Shown here: positions 35,223 through 47,132 of the stretch, in pieces
Layout: every line of letters begins with the position of its first letter
Position numbering within the stretch: position 1 is the stretch's first letter
DNA from: Patellaria atrata CBS 101060
Lineage: Eukaryota > Ascomycota > Dothideomycetes > Patellariales > Patellariaceae
DNA: 64,000 nucleotides
Assembly (NCBI GenBank): GCA_010093705.1
Contig: MU006092.1
Location: 1,322,500-1,386,499, forward strand
Direction: 5' to 3'
Translations under genes and position numbers: made by a program
Notes under the pieces: model-generated
The model's input: only the letters and a program-made list of their open reading frames with translations
Told to the model about the DNA's origin: nothing
The model's database searches: none

Positions 35223-38108
35223 ATGGCATCCAATTCTCATATCGATCCAAGACTTCAGCAACCTACACATTCTGTCTTCGGCAATGTTCCAGCAGTAACG
35301 GGGGAGTCTCCAGGCTCCGCGAGCGCGAACAGCAATGCTACTTCGCGACAGCCATACTATCTACCTTCGACCCATGCACACCAGAATGCGCCAGCATCTG
35401 CAACCACGAGGGTCAGCGAGCCTGAAGCCATGGACGAGGAAACTCCAGAAGACGAGCAGGATAACGAGCATGAACCGGATGCGGGCCAAAATGGGTGAGT
35501 CTCGTAATTTCTTCATCGAAGCAAGATCCTGCGCGGCCGAGGGAGTGTGGAATGCATCAACTTACATATCTCTAGTGATACCGGGCAACAGCCGGGCCAA
35601 AAGGAGGGCAAACGTCCTCGAGCATGCGATGCATGTAGATCACTGAAAGTCAAATGCGATCAAGAGCCCACCCAACCTCAGGTACCATGTAAACGATGCG
35701 CGAAAGCTGGCCGGCAATGTATTACAACTCCCCCGACGCGTAAAAGGCAGAAGAAGGCGGATAGCCGAGTTGCCGAGCTTGAAAAGAAAATCGATGCACT
35801 TACAGCTACATTATCAGCTCAGAGGGCTGGCAGAACAGGAGACCATGGCATGTATCCTCCCGTGGAACCTTCACCACATTCCGCATCGCCTTATACGCAC
35901 ACATCGCCCTCATTGTCCCACTCACAATCCAATCATGGATCTTCCAGGAATGATCAGAATTCACCGATGGAACCACCTTCGAGAAACGATAGCTTTGCGA
36001 ATAAGCGTCGACGACTAGAGAACGAGCGTTCATATGCGGTAGGACTTTTTGAACCGTTGATTGATTAACTACAGCTTTATGCTAACTTTATTCCAGAATG
36101 AAATCAGAAGGAACAGCCCCGAATGTCGTATCGGAGGACCGGACTCAATGCCACAGTTCTGGCACAACTTAACGGAGAAACGACAGCTCGTCTTTGACCA
36201 CTCAGACATCGGCCGAAAGTTGGATAAGTTCATGGATGCAGGTTTGATAGAGCGTATCTTTCAACATTATGTCAAGGGAATTATGCCACAGTTCCCCGCT
36301 GTGATCGTATCTTCAGATACAACGGCTGCAGATCTACGAGCACAGAAGCCTATACTTTTCCTGTCGATCCTTGCGTCATCATGTTTTGGCATGACTCCAG
36401 CCGTACCACTGAACGTACAGAGGGAACTGCAGAAAATACTTAAGGACCAATTGGCGGACTCGCTACTGAGGAACTTCGAAAAATCACTGGAACTGATACA
36501 AGCTCTTCAAGTCACAACGCTGTGGTATCGTCCACCTCCTTATTTTGAGCAGCACAACTTTCACCAAAACGTCCACTTAGCATGTGTCATGTGTATGGAC
36601 ATCGGACTTAATAGGCGGACAAAGTCTCCTAGACTACGAATCGGCGCGTCCCCGTTCCGCAACGATCTAGCTGATCCCGATTCAGTTGAAGCAAGAAGAG
36701 CCTGGCTGGTTTGTTATTTACTTTCTATGAGTATTACAATGGTTCACAGGAGACCGATGTTTCTTCGTTTCGACAAATACCTGGATGAATGCCTCAGTAT
36801 ACTACAGGAGTCACCAAATGCTGTAGCCTCTGATAGGATCATGATACAACATGTCAAACTTGCGCATATTGCGGAAGAGGTTGCGCAACACTTCGCCATG
36901 GACGACGCCTCGGGAGATGTTTCTATGGCGGATGCTAAAGTTCAGTATCAATTGAAGGTAATGGAGAATCAGTTGCGGGATTGTAATATCGATACCGATA
37001 ACAGTGAGTCTTTGTCCTCCTTTCCAGTTTGACACGTTCTGCGGCTTGGGCTGACCCGCGGATAGTTTCCCTACGAATCAACAAGCACGTCACAAATCTG
37101 TACATTCATGAAATTGCGTTACATTTCAAGCATAATACAGACGATTTAGGGGGTATACCTTCACATCCCAGTATATATGTTTCCTACATTCAAACCCTTC
37201 CAACCCAACTTCCGTCTACACAACCCAAGCTAATCACTTCCCATATAGCACCCTGGACAGAAGAAACTTTCAAATCCGCTCGTGAAGCCGAACTCTTCGG
37301 CGCCTCCCACATCGCCGCCATATCCGACTGCGTCAGCGGCTGCCACGGCATCCTAGACTCCTACCTCGCGCTACCTTGCGAAACCATCTTCACGCTCCCT
37401 CTCATCTTCTCCGTCCGCTGTATCTTCTCGACCGTCTGCCTCATGAAACTCTGGGTCGCCGTCACGACACCTGGAGAAATCGGCCTCGTGATCAAGAAAG
37501 AAGACCTCCGCCTCGAATACTTCTTCGAGGCCCTCCTCCGCCTCTTCCAACAAATGGTCGACAAAGACTCGAATTGCCCGCACGCCAAATTCCTCTTCAT
37601 CAGCCGCATGCTCAAGGAGCGCTTCGTCCAGCTCAAGTCCCCCGAGGGCGCCCGCGAAGAGAGGAGTATCAGACAGCAGGCCATCGAGACGCAGGAGATA
37701 TTGCAGAGACAAAGTACGGGTGGGGCGGGGACGCAGCAGAGTCCACTACACCTCCTCAGCGAGGTGGCGATGGGTTCTAGTCCCAATGCCTCCAATCTCC
37801 CGGCTTCCAGTACCGCTAACTACGACCCCCAACTCATCGCCCCGCAGATCGCGAGAGGTATCATACCCCCGGCGCAGCAGCAACAGACGCCCTGGCCCCC
37901 GTACGATCCTGGCAATATGCTGCAGAGCCAGCAGGCATGGATGGGGATCGATACAGGCTTTGATCTTGGTGGCGCTCTTGGTGGGTACGATTTGGATCTT
38001 GATCTCGGTGGTAGTAGTGAGGCGTTGCAGTATTGGCTTGATCCTATGTGGAGCGCGGGCGGGTATGGGGCCCCGGGCGTAGGGTTCTCCGGCGCGGCTG
38101 GGAATTAA
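35223..38108 (+). CDS. Zn2Cys6 transcription factor, Leu3/War1-like spacing
   Basis: Four exons (35223-35494, 35576-36038, 36097-37003, 37066-38108) give 894 residues. A disordered acidic N-terminus precedes the zinc cluster: Cys108-X2-Cys111-X6-Cys118-X10-Cys129-X2-Cys132-X6-Cys139. The 10-residue middle loop is longer than usual and resembles Leu3/War1-type clusters. Next come the linker TRKRQKKADSRVAELEKKID and a short coiled coil, then the fungal middle-homology region (ALQVTTLWYRPPPYFEQHNF, CVMCMDIGLNRR, EARRAWLVCYLLSMSI) and a Gln/Gly-rich acidic tail that may activate transcription. The last intron was set by phase: the near CAG at 37027 would make a 24-nt intron out of frame, while the TAG at 37065, behind a GCTGAC branch site, makes a 62-nt intron in frame. 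Target genes are unknown. Confidence 0.9.
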
Positions 38109-39260
38109 TAGGGCCTTTTGTGAGGTTGGAGGGTTATGAGGGGTGCTGTGTTTGTGCTGCTGGTACGAAGAATAGCGGTACCGTTGGTATGGGACGTTGA
38201 TGGAACAATACTATTGGTATGAAGGGTAAGGACGCGGCGGATTTGTATCATATAAATGTGGAGGATACCCTATCCCACCCTCCTTTTGCATCCGGTGTTT
38301 CGGAGTGTTCAAGATAGATGTGATATTCGGGCTAAGTCATATGAATCACGACGGGGAAGCAGAACTGTATATTACCTAGATGGAGAGGGAGATACCCCAC
38401 TCTTACATATCTTGCGTTTAGAGGAATGAGAAATGTACTGTACAATACAATACAGTATGCGTTTGCAGTATAGTAAGCTACATGTACGCGAGAAGCCCAC
38501 TCTACTCATCCCGTTATTCGGTTCATCTCTTACCCACTCATGAGGTTAGGCACCTCAGTCATCCGCCGAAACCACTGCACCCCTTATACTACCACACACC
38601 TGAACCCTCCACTCGAACTAATACATATCATCCCCGCTTTCTCATTTCCGTCCATATAGAACATGTGCTAATGGTAAACGGAGACTGGATATCGATCTGT
38701 ATTATATCCTTTGTATCCTCCGTACCTTTTATATCCTCCCCGGTTACAGGACCCAACTTCAGTTTTGGCGTCAGTGTAGTGTGTACAATACTGTACCGTA
38801 CGCATTCATCCACACGGGAGATGGGGGATGTGAGATGTGTACGTGCTGTATACTGTACGATGTACTGAAAAGAGTCTTCTCCGACTGAGGTAGGGTGGGC
38901 GGAGAGGTTGTGATTGCGGTATCTGAGGATAGGGGGGAGGTGTGGTGAGGTAAATGCCAGATCGAAAATAGTAATCCAAGCCATCATAAGCTACTAGAAG
39001 TTTTACAGATATGTACATGAAAGGTCGTATTTACATGATATCCGTAGACTCCATGGTTCTACCCATCCCCTATCCTCTCCCTTCTAAGAAGCACCCCAGA
39101 ACAGGTATCGAGACAACTAGCTATGCACCGAAGTATGTACACGAATCGTACAAATTCCGAAGAAAGCTGACGGGAAGTGCGACATATAGAAACAGATGTG
39201 AGAGTATATATACAGTGACCGCAGAACGGTCAAGAAAACGAGATACGAGACACGAGACGT
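38109..39260. other. intergenic region between convergent genes
   Basis: 3' flanks of the regulator and the S28 peptidase. Rich in TACTGTAC-like words (38430-38470, 38785-38870). No exon supported. Confidence 0.5.
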
Positions 39261-41009
39261 CTATGACGACCTCATCGTCTTCCGTACCCGGTCATACTCC
39301 CCCAAATCGCCTCCATCGAAACACTCCAACCACTGACTCAACGCATCAGTGAAGTACTTCCTGCTAACCGCCCCGGGTGCAAACGTGGTACGGAAATCAT
39401 AGCAGTGCTGCGCATTCGCGATATTATATCCAAAAATCTTATTCCTGCTCGTCGTAGCTCCACACGCAGGTATCGACTGGATCTCCTGCACCCTCGGCGC
39501 AAAAGGCTCAGAGCTAAGCGGACTGAGCGTTCGCCACGGGTCGAACTCGCCGCCGCTCCAGTACGTGTTCGAGGGTCTGATGTCCCAGCCGCCGAACTTG
39601 CGGTTGGTCTCGGCGGTGCGCGGCCATTCAGGGAGGAGGCCGGAGCGCCGTCCGGTCGGGAACTGACGGTGGCAGATGTCTTTCTGATGCTGGAGGGAGT
39701 TCCAGGAGGAGACGATCTGGTTGGGGCCGAGGTTGGCGGACTGCAGGAACCCCCACTCGGTGCAGTATTGCCATGTCCAGGCGATCGAGGCCGGGTCGGT
39801 GAACTGGCGGTTAAGATCGCAGTCGGGTAGCAGCGCAGGGTTCACGTCCGGTCTGGTTTGGCCTTCGCAATTGGTTTCCAGGAAATCGTTCACGTTGGTT
39901 GCGAAGTCGCGCCATGTGGCCCACTGCTGGAGAACAAATTCGGGGCCTTTGGATGGGGCCCAGCCCTGAGCGGGAGAGGTTTTACCGGTTTTGGGGTCCG
40001 TGGCGATGTGGTCGCAGAAATCTCGAAGCAGGTATTCCACGCCGTAAGACTGCCAATACCAAAAAATGGTGCTGAGAGCATCGGCAAAGACGGCGTTGGA
40101 GTTATTCTCGGCACCACGTCCAAGGAACTGCCTTTTGATCGCAGCGGCCTTTCGAGGTGATAGCATTGCCCTGTCAATGTATTTTATGGCAGCCTTGATA
40201 TCAGAAGTGCAGTTGCCCCAGCCATAGTGGTTTAGACCCCTATACACCGGTTCAAAGTAGAATGACATATCCGTGCTCGCTTGAACTGGTGCAGAGGATG
40301 CGTAGGAGGCGAAAATCGTTTCGGGGTAGAATTTGCGCATGAAAGCAGCACGCATACCGGGGTAGGAGCCACCGATGAAGATCCACGGAGTGGAGCCAGG
40401 AGTGAGATCAGCATTGATATTTGGGCGGGAAAAGTTTCTTGCGAAATATGGAACATCGGCAAGTGCCTGCATGGTATTGTGATATTTGAATGCCTTTGGT
40501 TGTGTTTGCAAATTTATAGGCTCAGGAGTAGATATTCCGTAAAATCGGTGTTCCCAAACGATTCCGATTCCACCGAATTGGTCCACGATTTGCTTGAAGA
40601 ATGAGGTTCCATTCTTTAGTCTTGTCAAGGCGCTGTTCTCTGCGTTTGCTTCGCCTACGTCGTATATGAATACCGGCCCGCCAGGCTTGTAGCCCGACTC
40701 TGCTACCCAGAAACGGTTCTCAAATGTGCCCGCGCCGTTTCCAAAGTGATCCAGGGGAATGGTGACGAATTCTTGTACGATGTTCTCCGTGGAGTCCGGG
40801 GGCGAGGTAGTTTGTCTTGTACGGAAGCCAAACGCAGCTCGGTCGACCTCGGGGGCATCCGAGTCGAGCATTGGTTTTCCATCAGGTCCTAGGCCAAGAT
40901 CTGCAAGATCGGCATATTTCCTCGTGCCCACCATAGCTGTAACTTGGACATTTTGAAGTGAAGAGTATAGGGCGAGGGCAAAAGCCGACAACCGAGAGAG
41001 AAAACGCAT
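39261..41009 (-). CDS. secreted serine peptidase, family S28 (prolyl endo/carboxypeptidase)
   Basis: A single exon of 582 residues. The N-terminus MRFLSRLSAFALALYSSLQN is a likely signal peptide. The catalytic triad of the S28 alpha/beta-hydrolase fold is visible: Ser215 in FIGGSYPGMRAAF, Asp in WSGGEFDPWRTLS (about residue 497) and His in NIANAQHCYDF (about 543). Family landmarks PLDHFGNGAGTFENRFWV and WEHRFYGIST are present, with several N-glycosylation sequons (KNGTS, RNFSR, GNCTS). The enzyme would cut after proline outside the cell or in the vacuole, as Aspergillus AN-PEP does. Start ATG at 41009. Divergent from the Zn cluster gene at 42475. No damage seen. Confidence 0.94.
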   Translation of the reverse strand: MRFLSRLSAFALALYSSLQNVQVTAMVGTRKYADLADLGLGPDGKPMLDSDAPEVDRAAFGFRTRQTTSPPDSTENIVQEFVTIPLDHFGNGAGTFENRFWVAESGYKPGGPVFIYDVGEANAENSALTRLKNGTSFFKQIVDQFGGIGIVWEHRFYGISTPEPINLQTQPKAFKYHNTMQALADVPYFARNFSRPNINADLTPGSTPWIFIGGSYPGMRAAFMRKFYPETIFASYASSAPVQASTDMSFYFEPVYRGLNHYGWGNCTSDIKAAIKYIDRAMLSPRKAAAIKRQFLGRGAENNSNAVFADALSTIFWYWQSYGVEYLLRDFCDHIATDPKTGKTSPAQGWAPSKGPEFVLQQWATWRDFATNVNDFLETNCEGQTRPDVNPALLPDCDLNRQFTDPASIAWTWQYCTEWGFLQSANLGPNQIVSSWNSLQHQKDICHRQFPTGRRSGLLPEWPRTAETNRKFGGWDIRPSNTYWSGGEFDPWRTLSPLSSEPFAPRVQEIQSIPACGATTSRNKIFGYNIANAQHCYDFRTTFAPGAVSRKYFTDALSQWLECFDGGDLGEYDRVRKTMRSS

Positions 41010-42474
41010 GATGAAGATGCTCGTGAAATTGAGGAGAACTCCTTTCGAGCGAAGGCGAAGAAGAGACTCAATTTGCTAGTAAAAGCAATTGAATTCTTCT
41101 AAAGAACGAAGTTAGAGAACAAGAGCAAAAAAACTCTTGTGTACAGAAAGGAAGAATAGAAAGACAGTGCTATAAGTACTTGAAATTGTCATGCTGAAAA
41201 AAGGGCAGACAGGATACCGAGCTTGAACTCGGCGCCACCAAGTAAATTAATTCATGGTCTGGTGAGAGTCTTGGAGCTGGGGTATCAGGGTTGTAAACGC
41301 GGTAATGCGATTTTTGGGCAGTGTAGATCCAAACATTTTTTCGCCGCCTGCCTAAATAGGCAGGGATATCATCACTGCTCGTCCTAGGATTGAAGCCGGC
41401 TACATGCACAGTGCACGACCTTCCTATCGCGTAGTGTCGCGCCGCATGGACACAACAATCTACATGTAGATTGAAAAACCGTGATTTGAATTCTGAAGCT
41501 GTTTTCCAAAGGCCACGGACACCATGTGGGTTCTATACAGGGAATAGCTCATCCACTGAAGATCTTGATAGTCGGCGAAGATAGCACATAGTGAGAAGGT
41601 CTTAGAACTGGTTTCTTGTGACTGAGGGCCACCGTCAAAAAGAGATATTAATCCGTTTCCCATGAGAGACAGACTTATATGAATGCAGGGCGAGACTTTC
41701 ATCGATACAGAAGTGATTTGCGAGTGGTAACGGTACACATCTCGTGTTGAACTGAGACGTGATTGGATGTTGAAATAATAAATGTGTCCAGAACAAGGGG
41801 ATGTGCTTGGTGGTCTTCTTGGTGGTCTTCTTGGTGGTTGGACAAGCTTTAACCGTCATGTACAGATGTACGATCATCGGTAACTAAGATATTTCCTACC
41901 CAACGTCGATAGAGCTCTCGCCTCAGTAGTGGAGCCCATATGTTAAGAATAGCCCCGATCTAAGAGACCGCGGAGAGGACAGTTGATGGAAATGTACGTA
42001 ACATGGACATTCGGATCCGACAACACCAACTCACCAAGGTGATGAGCCTGAATTCCAGCCGTCACCTGGCTTCTTATACCCGATGTGCATACATGCGGAA
42101 GATAACAGCCAAAAGCTTAGTTGTAAGCGAGACGAGGCTTCTATTTAGACGTTTCGTGAAGCGCGAGTCGTAAAGTTCTACCGCGTTGGAACTTGGGAAG
42201 AGCCCATGAGAAGGTTAGCAATTCTGATATATCAACACTCACCGATAATCGCTTGTTGTGGAGTAGAGATTATTTTGCTGAACGTACCGCAAAGGCGAGG
42301 TCTGAAGTGTCAAGGGATCGGGTTGGAGGCACAGAACCTAAATTGTCCCGCCCATTGGCCCGAGCTTGATCCGCAGATTCTCCGTGTACGCAGTTCGTAC
42401 CCCTTATACCAACGACTTCATGCATTCACCTCATCAGTCGCTTTTCATCCCATGCGTAAGAGATAGTGGCGAAC
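41010..42474. other. divergent intergenic region
   Basis: Promoter region between the S28 peptidase (-) and the regulator at 42475 (+). Frames at 41170-41409 and 41460-41738 (-) have no domain or partner. A 12-bp tandem array lies at 41806-41840. Confidence 0.5.
41806..41840. repeat. 12-bp tandem array, about 2.9 copies
   Basis: Copies of CTTGGTGGTCTT in direct tandem, the last partial. A simple minisatellite in intergenic DNA. Confidence 0.85.
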
Positions 42475-44941
42475 ATGCAGAGTTACACTCGTGATGGGGC
42501 GAGCAATCATGGCGATAATCGACCTCAGAAGAGAAAAAGGCTTACCTACTCTTGCCTCAACTGTCGACGCCGTAAGCTGAAATGTGATCGAGAAATGCCC
42601 TGCTCGCGATGTCGACAAGCAGGGGATGGGAATTCGTGCAATTACGGGAATTCTCCATCGCAGTCATTGAATGTACCGGTTGAGAAACGAATTACAACAC
42701 CGTCCGTTCAAAATCAAAGCTTCACTGGTGACAATCAAACCCAGAGTTCATCCTCTTCATCTGCTCAAACTGGTTCCGAAGAGTTTACTTCCCAACTTGT
42801 TTCTCAAGCACGCATGGAAAGTAAAATTGAAACTAAACGAATATCTTCTGCTGATTCAGAATCTCGCCGAATGATATTAGAGGCTCCCTTTTCATCCAGA
42901 ACACAGAATACGAATATACGTAACTTTTCATCTCCTGGGGACCATCTATCCCAGAGTCGGGAGCAGCAAGTTCCTCATGCTAACAAACCGCTTTTTAAAA
43001 GGAAAGGGTTTGAAATACAGTTCTACGGCTCTAGTACATCAACAAACACTATTGCCCAGGTAAAAGGCTAGAACTAATTGGAAAACATACGCTGATTTCA
43101 TCTCAATAGTTACCCGAGTTGAGAGAATTTATGGATAAAGCACGTGGAACACTGCCACACCACTCTACTTTGAATCATTATCGCACGAAGATGAAGAATA
43201 TGACCAAGCTCAAAGCTGAAATCGATCATACAAATAGTGATCACCTACGCACTTATTCTACCGACAAGGAACTTATGGACCTTTTGCCGGCGAGATCTAG
43301 CGTTGACTTAATGATAGAGCAATATCTATCTACTTTCGAGCTATTTTATTGTGTCCTTGATGAGTCGTTTTTCAGGCAAGAGTACCAGATATTCTGGGAA
43401 CGACCCGAAAGATGTAGAACGGGGTTCATTGCAGTGATTCTTTTGACTATGGCCGCAGTCGTTTGTTGTTCCCAGAAAGAGCCTTTCATATATACCGGCG
43501 TTGACTCCACTGGCCGAAAAACGGCCCTTGAGTGGATTCGTGCAGCAGAATCCTGGCTTGATAATCAGAGCAAAAAGCATACTACTCTTGGTTTCTTTCA
43601 GGTGCATTGTCTCCTCCTGATAGCGAAACAGATGAATATGGTTAAGATGAAGCAGAACTGGGTCAACGCCGGCTCTGTTTTCCGTATTGCCATGATGAGT
43701 GGGTTCCACCGCAACCCTAAGCTTCTTGCAGACAAAATCAGCGATCAAGACCAATCAATGCGCAATCGACTGTGGTTGACTATTATCGAACTCGAACTTC
43801 AGGCGTCATTCGATAGAGGCATGCCTTCAGCTTCTGCAGCGCTCCCGTCTGATTATTTATCTCCGCACGGCGATCGCTATGGATTTCAACCATCATGTAC
43901 AGACTCGACGGTATCGCATATATTGAACTCCGAGTCATTACCTCCTAATCGATTTTGTAAGGATAGCTTTTCATTGAGATGCACTCTCAATTCTCTCATC
44001 AATAACACGGACGCAGCCGTCTCGCAACAGGATAGATCATATTATGACGAAAAACTGTTATCAAAGGCTGAGAACCTGGAAAACTACTTCCAACCCAAAA
44101 ATTCTCAATCTTCAAAAGACCGTTTGGTGTTCCTCTTTCTAGACAATCAGCTTCGCCAATACTTTGATGCTCTCTATGCTCCTTTTGCACGAAGCACTGG
44201 AACGACATGGCGAAATGCATACTCAAGAGTCGCATACCTTCATACGGCAACTAAATTAATCGAACAACATCATCAACTAGTCGCTATGGGGCGTTATGAG
44301 TTGCTGCTTCTCCGGGACGATATTGTAAGGGTTGGTCTAGGCTTATGTCACGTTGTGTTTTCGTGGGGCCATGTTCCAGGTAAGTGGTGGGTAAGAATTG
44401 GAAATCTCGTAACTCATCACACCCTCAGAAGATCCACTGTTCCAGGGTATTCTAAATTCCTTCCGACAACTTCTTGAAAAGGCTCTTTTGATGCTCGAAG
44501 CTAAGGTTCTCCGCCTTGGTTGCGGTTACAAACAATACTGGTATCTCTCTGCTGGCTATTCCTTCGTTCTTTCCACCCTTCCTGGGGCAGAAGAACGAAA
44601 GTTTTATATGAACCAAGCATTGGATAGAGTTGCACTTCTGTATCAGAAAGTTCTTGCAGCACAATCCGTACCAGAGCTCGAGGTGTGAACAGAAATACCA
44701 TTGCATAAACATTAGTACCAGTCGGCTCACGAGACAACAGGAAGAACATCGTGTTTTAGAGACAGGACAACAAACTCAGAGCATTCACCAGAATCGTTGT
44801 GGAGTTCAATTTGAGATTGAGGTAATTAACACAACTTATATCTAGCTACTATCATCTGATATGATCCAGCAACCAGGTTACGAACACTATGATTTCCTTG
44901 ATCCAGATTTTGGCGTGAACTGGCCATTTGACGATCTCTGA
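42475..44941 (+). CDS. Zn2Cys6 transcription factor with fungal-specific regulatory domain
   Basis: Five exons (42475-43059, 43110-44379, 44429-44682, 44741-44821, 44870-44941) give 753 residues. The zinc cluster is Cys27-X2-Cys30-X6-Cys37-X5-Cys43-X2-Cys46-X8-Cys55 after a basic PQKRKRL stretch. A Ser/Gln-rich linker follows, then the middle-homology region (LMIEQYLSTFELFYCVLDES, FFQVHCLLLIAKQMNMVKMK, AMMSGFHRNPKL, RNRLWLTIIELELQASFDRG). The final exon of 24 codons reads DFLDPDFGVNWPFDDL-stop, an acidic-aromatic tail like an activation motif. The first good ATG is 42475. Its neighbours are the divergent S28 peptidase and the convergent tyrosinase; control of either is possible but unproven. 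Confidence 0.9.
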
Positions 44942-45756
44942 CCTCTGGAATACCCCACTGACTAAATTTTCTATAAAATATATTGACTACTCGGGGTCTA
45001 GCCGCCGAGGAGAGTAGGCGTACCGTGGCTCCCGGGGCATAGTATGTCTAGGCGACCTGCCGTCCGTATGGCAAATATAGATATTTCACGCGCTTAGGAT
45101 ATAATGTCAATATCTAGCAGCTTGCTCAGTATATTCTACGTCTAAGCCACGTAATGGGATATAAGCATACATATAATTTTACGAATGCGAGTCGTATTCC
45201 GAACTCCAAAGCGTCAACGACTCAAACGGAACAAACTATTCAAGAAACGCCGCTAGTATATGCAGGACGTCAACTCCACGTTTATAAAATTAGATTGTTT
45301 CTCTAACCCAAGATCTCTTAGCTATCGCAAGCGAGCTCGTATCCCCCGATCCTTCTAGGGCGAGATCTAAATACTAAACCTGGGAAACAATATCTTTCAC
45401 ACACAACCATATTGCTCGTACCCTCAATATTAGAATCACCCACGGCCTGTCCTATCGACGAAAACTCGAGCGACGCGGGATGCTTCCGTGTCACATGCTA
45501 GGTACGACTACCCCCTCCACTATTCCAGCTTTCTACTAGAGCTGGTAATCAATGACACAACTGCTATATGTAAGCGCATTGAAATGTACTATCTTCAGTC
45601 CTGTAATAATCCCCTTGTCATAAGTTAAAGCGGATCAAAGCTCATATCTTTTGTTCCTCTTCTGAACTCCATCTAAATTTTATCATTAGAAACTGTATAC
45701 CCCAAAAGAAGCATCATCCTTCCAACGAAAATATATTCCGACAAGAGTCCTCCGCC
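44942..45756. other. intergenic region between convergent genes
   Basis: 3' flanks of the regulator and tyrosinase genes. On the minus strand around 45230-45420 pieces such as LALEGSGDTSSLAIAKRSWV are protein-like but stop-broken and not recognised. Confidence 0.45.
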
Positions 45757-47132
45757 TTAGACGTAAATGTAGCAAAATGGTGCACCACCAATCGTATTCA
45801 TCGCATCCTTAATCTTGATCTCCCCTGCATTAACCCCAATATCCATATTGTCCTCCAACCGCGTCGGTCTGTCGCCCCCGAGCGTAGTATTTCCAGCTAA
45901 TGCGAGCGTTCTCTTCGCAATATCCATATTCTGCCACGTCCACCACGTGCGATCGATATTAGCATGGTGTAGGTAGAACGCTGGATCGCCTGGGGAGGCA
46001 AAGAGATCACCGCCTGGATCACCACCGATCGTGAAATGCCCGCCCGTATGCACACCTGCGAAACCTGCCGGAAAATCACCCTGCATTCTTGATTGAAAGG
46101 CTGCGATATCCGGGTTCTGCAGTATCAGGTTTACGGCGTCAATGTCACGGTTCCAGCGCGAGGAGACGTAAGGGTTGATGTCTCGCCGTAGGCAGCGTGG
46201 GTTGTAGCCCATTCCTGGAAGCCATGGTCCAAGGGGGGGGGGCTCAATATAGTCAACGCTGGGGAAGACAGGCCCGAGGTTTACTTTCATGCTGAGAAGA
46301 GCATGTGTTAGCTTATGCTCCAAGGGAGAGGTGCAGATGAACCTACTTTGCGAATGGCCCGTCAGTGACGCACCCACCACCGGGGCCTTCAGGAATGGAG
46401 ATGTTGACCGGCGGGAAATTGAACGGGATAGCGACGGGTCTCTTCTTCTTGTAAGCTCCATTGCCGCTCATTGAGTAGTCCGAACCGTCGAAGAGGGGTG
46501 AACTCTCGGGGTCTTCAGCCCATCTACCCCAGTTCCAGTACGGCTGGTAGCCGGTATAGCCGCATTCATTACGGAGGGCTTGTTCATAAGTCCAAGTGAA
46601 GTAGCGGTGCCATACGAGGAAGTTACCCTAGATCATCTCAGTGAGTTCTTCACTGAGTAGCAGTAGCAAAGGACCTACCGTCCCATGGATTTGACTAGTT
46701 TGATTAATGTGGGTTGCCACAAAATCGTCAAATCGACTCTTTGCGCCAGGAACAAAGATGGAATTCATCTTTGACTTTTTCGATTGGAGGCAAAGGACGG
46801 CGTCAATATATTTTCTGCGTTCGATTTTGGACAACGAACCCCTTCTTCTATAAGCTGACTGTGTTTGCATCAAGACGTCCCATCGATTCAACTCACCATT
46901 CTCGTCTTACGGCAACGTTGTCTAAGGTACAACTGTTTGATGGGTAGCCATTCTTGCCCACGTATGCGGCAAGATTTCTGTTCGCAAGGGCAGCTAAATA
47001 ATCACTGCCAGCACCAGGATATGTTGTTGCCAGCTGTTGAGCCGACTCAGCACGCTTGTCAAAGTTATTGATGACAGCTCCATTGACAAGAGTGTATAGC
47101 TGAGCAACCAAAAATATCCTCAGAATGATCAT
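45757..47132 (-). CDS. secreted tyrosinase (type 3 copper enzyme)
   Basis: Four exons (46897-47132, 46679-46841, 46347-46627, 45757-46291) give 404 residues. MIILRIFLVAQLYTLVNGA is a signal peptide. Copper A ligands are His123 (VATH), His131 (QIHG) and His140 (VWHRYF); copper B ligands are His308 and His312 (HTGGH) and His335 (YLHHANIDRTWW). CTLDNVAVRREW and YQPYWNWGRWAED are family landmarks. The enzyme oxidises mono- and diphenols to quinones. Like other short secreted fungal tyrosinases it lacks the long C-terminal cap of the mushroom enzyme and ends APFCYIYV. Possible roles are melanin formation or attack on plant phenolics. All six histidines are intact. Confidence 0.95.

Noticed and set aside
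37004-37027. 24-nt intron with GTGAGT and CAG ends
   Set aside because: Too short for a fungal spliceosomal intron and puts the next exon out of frame; the 62-nt intron to 37065 fits.
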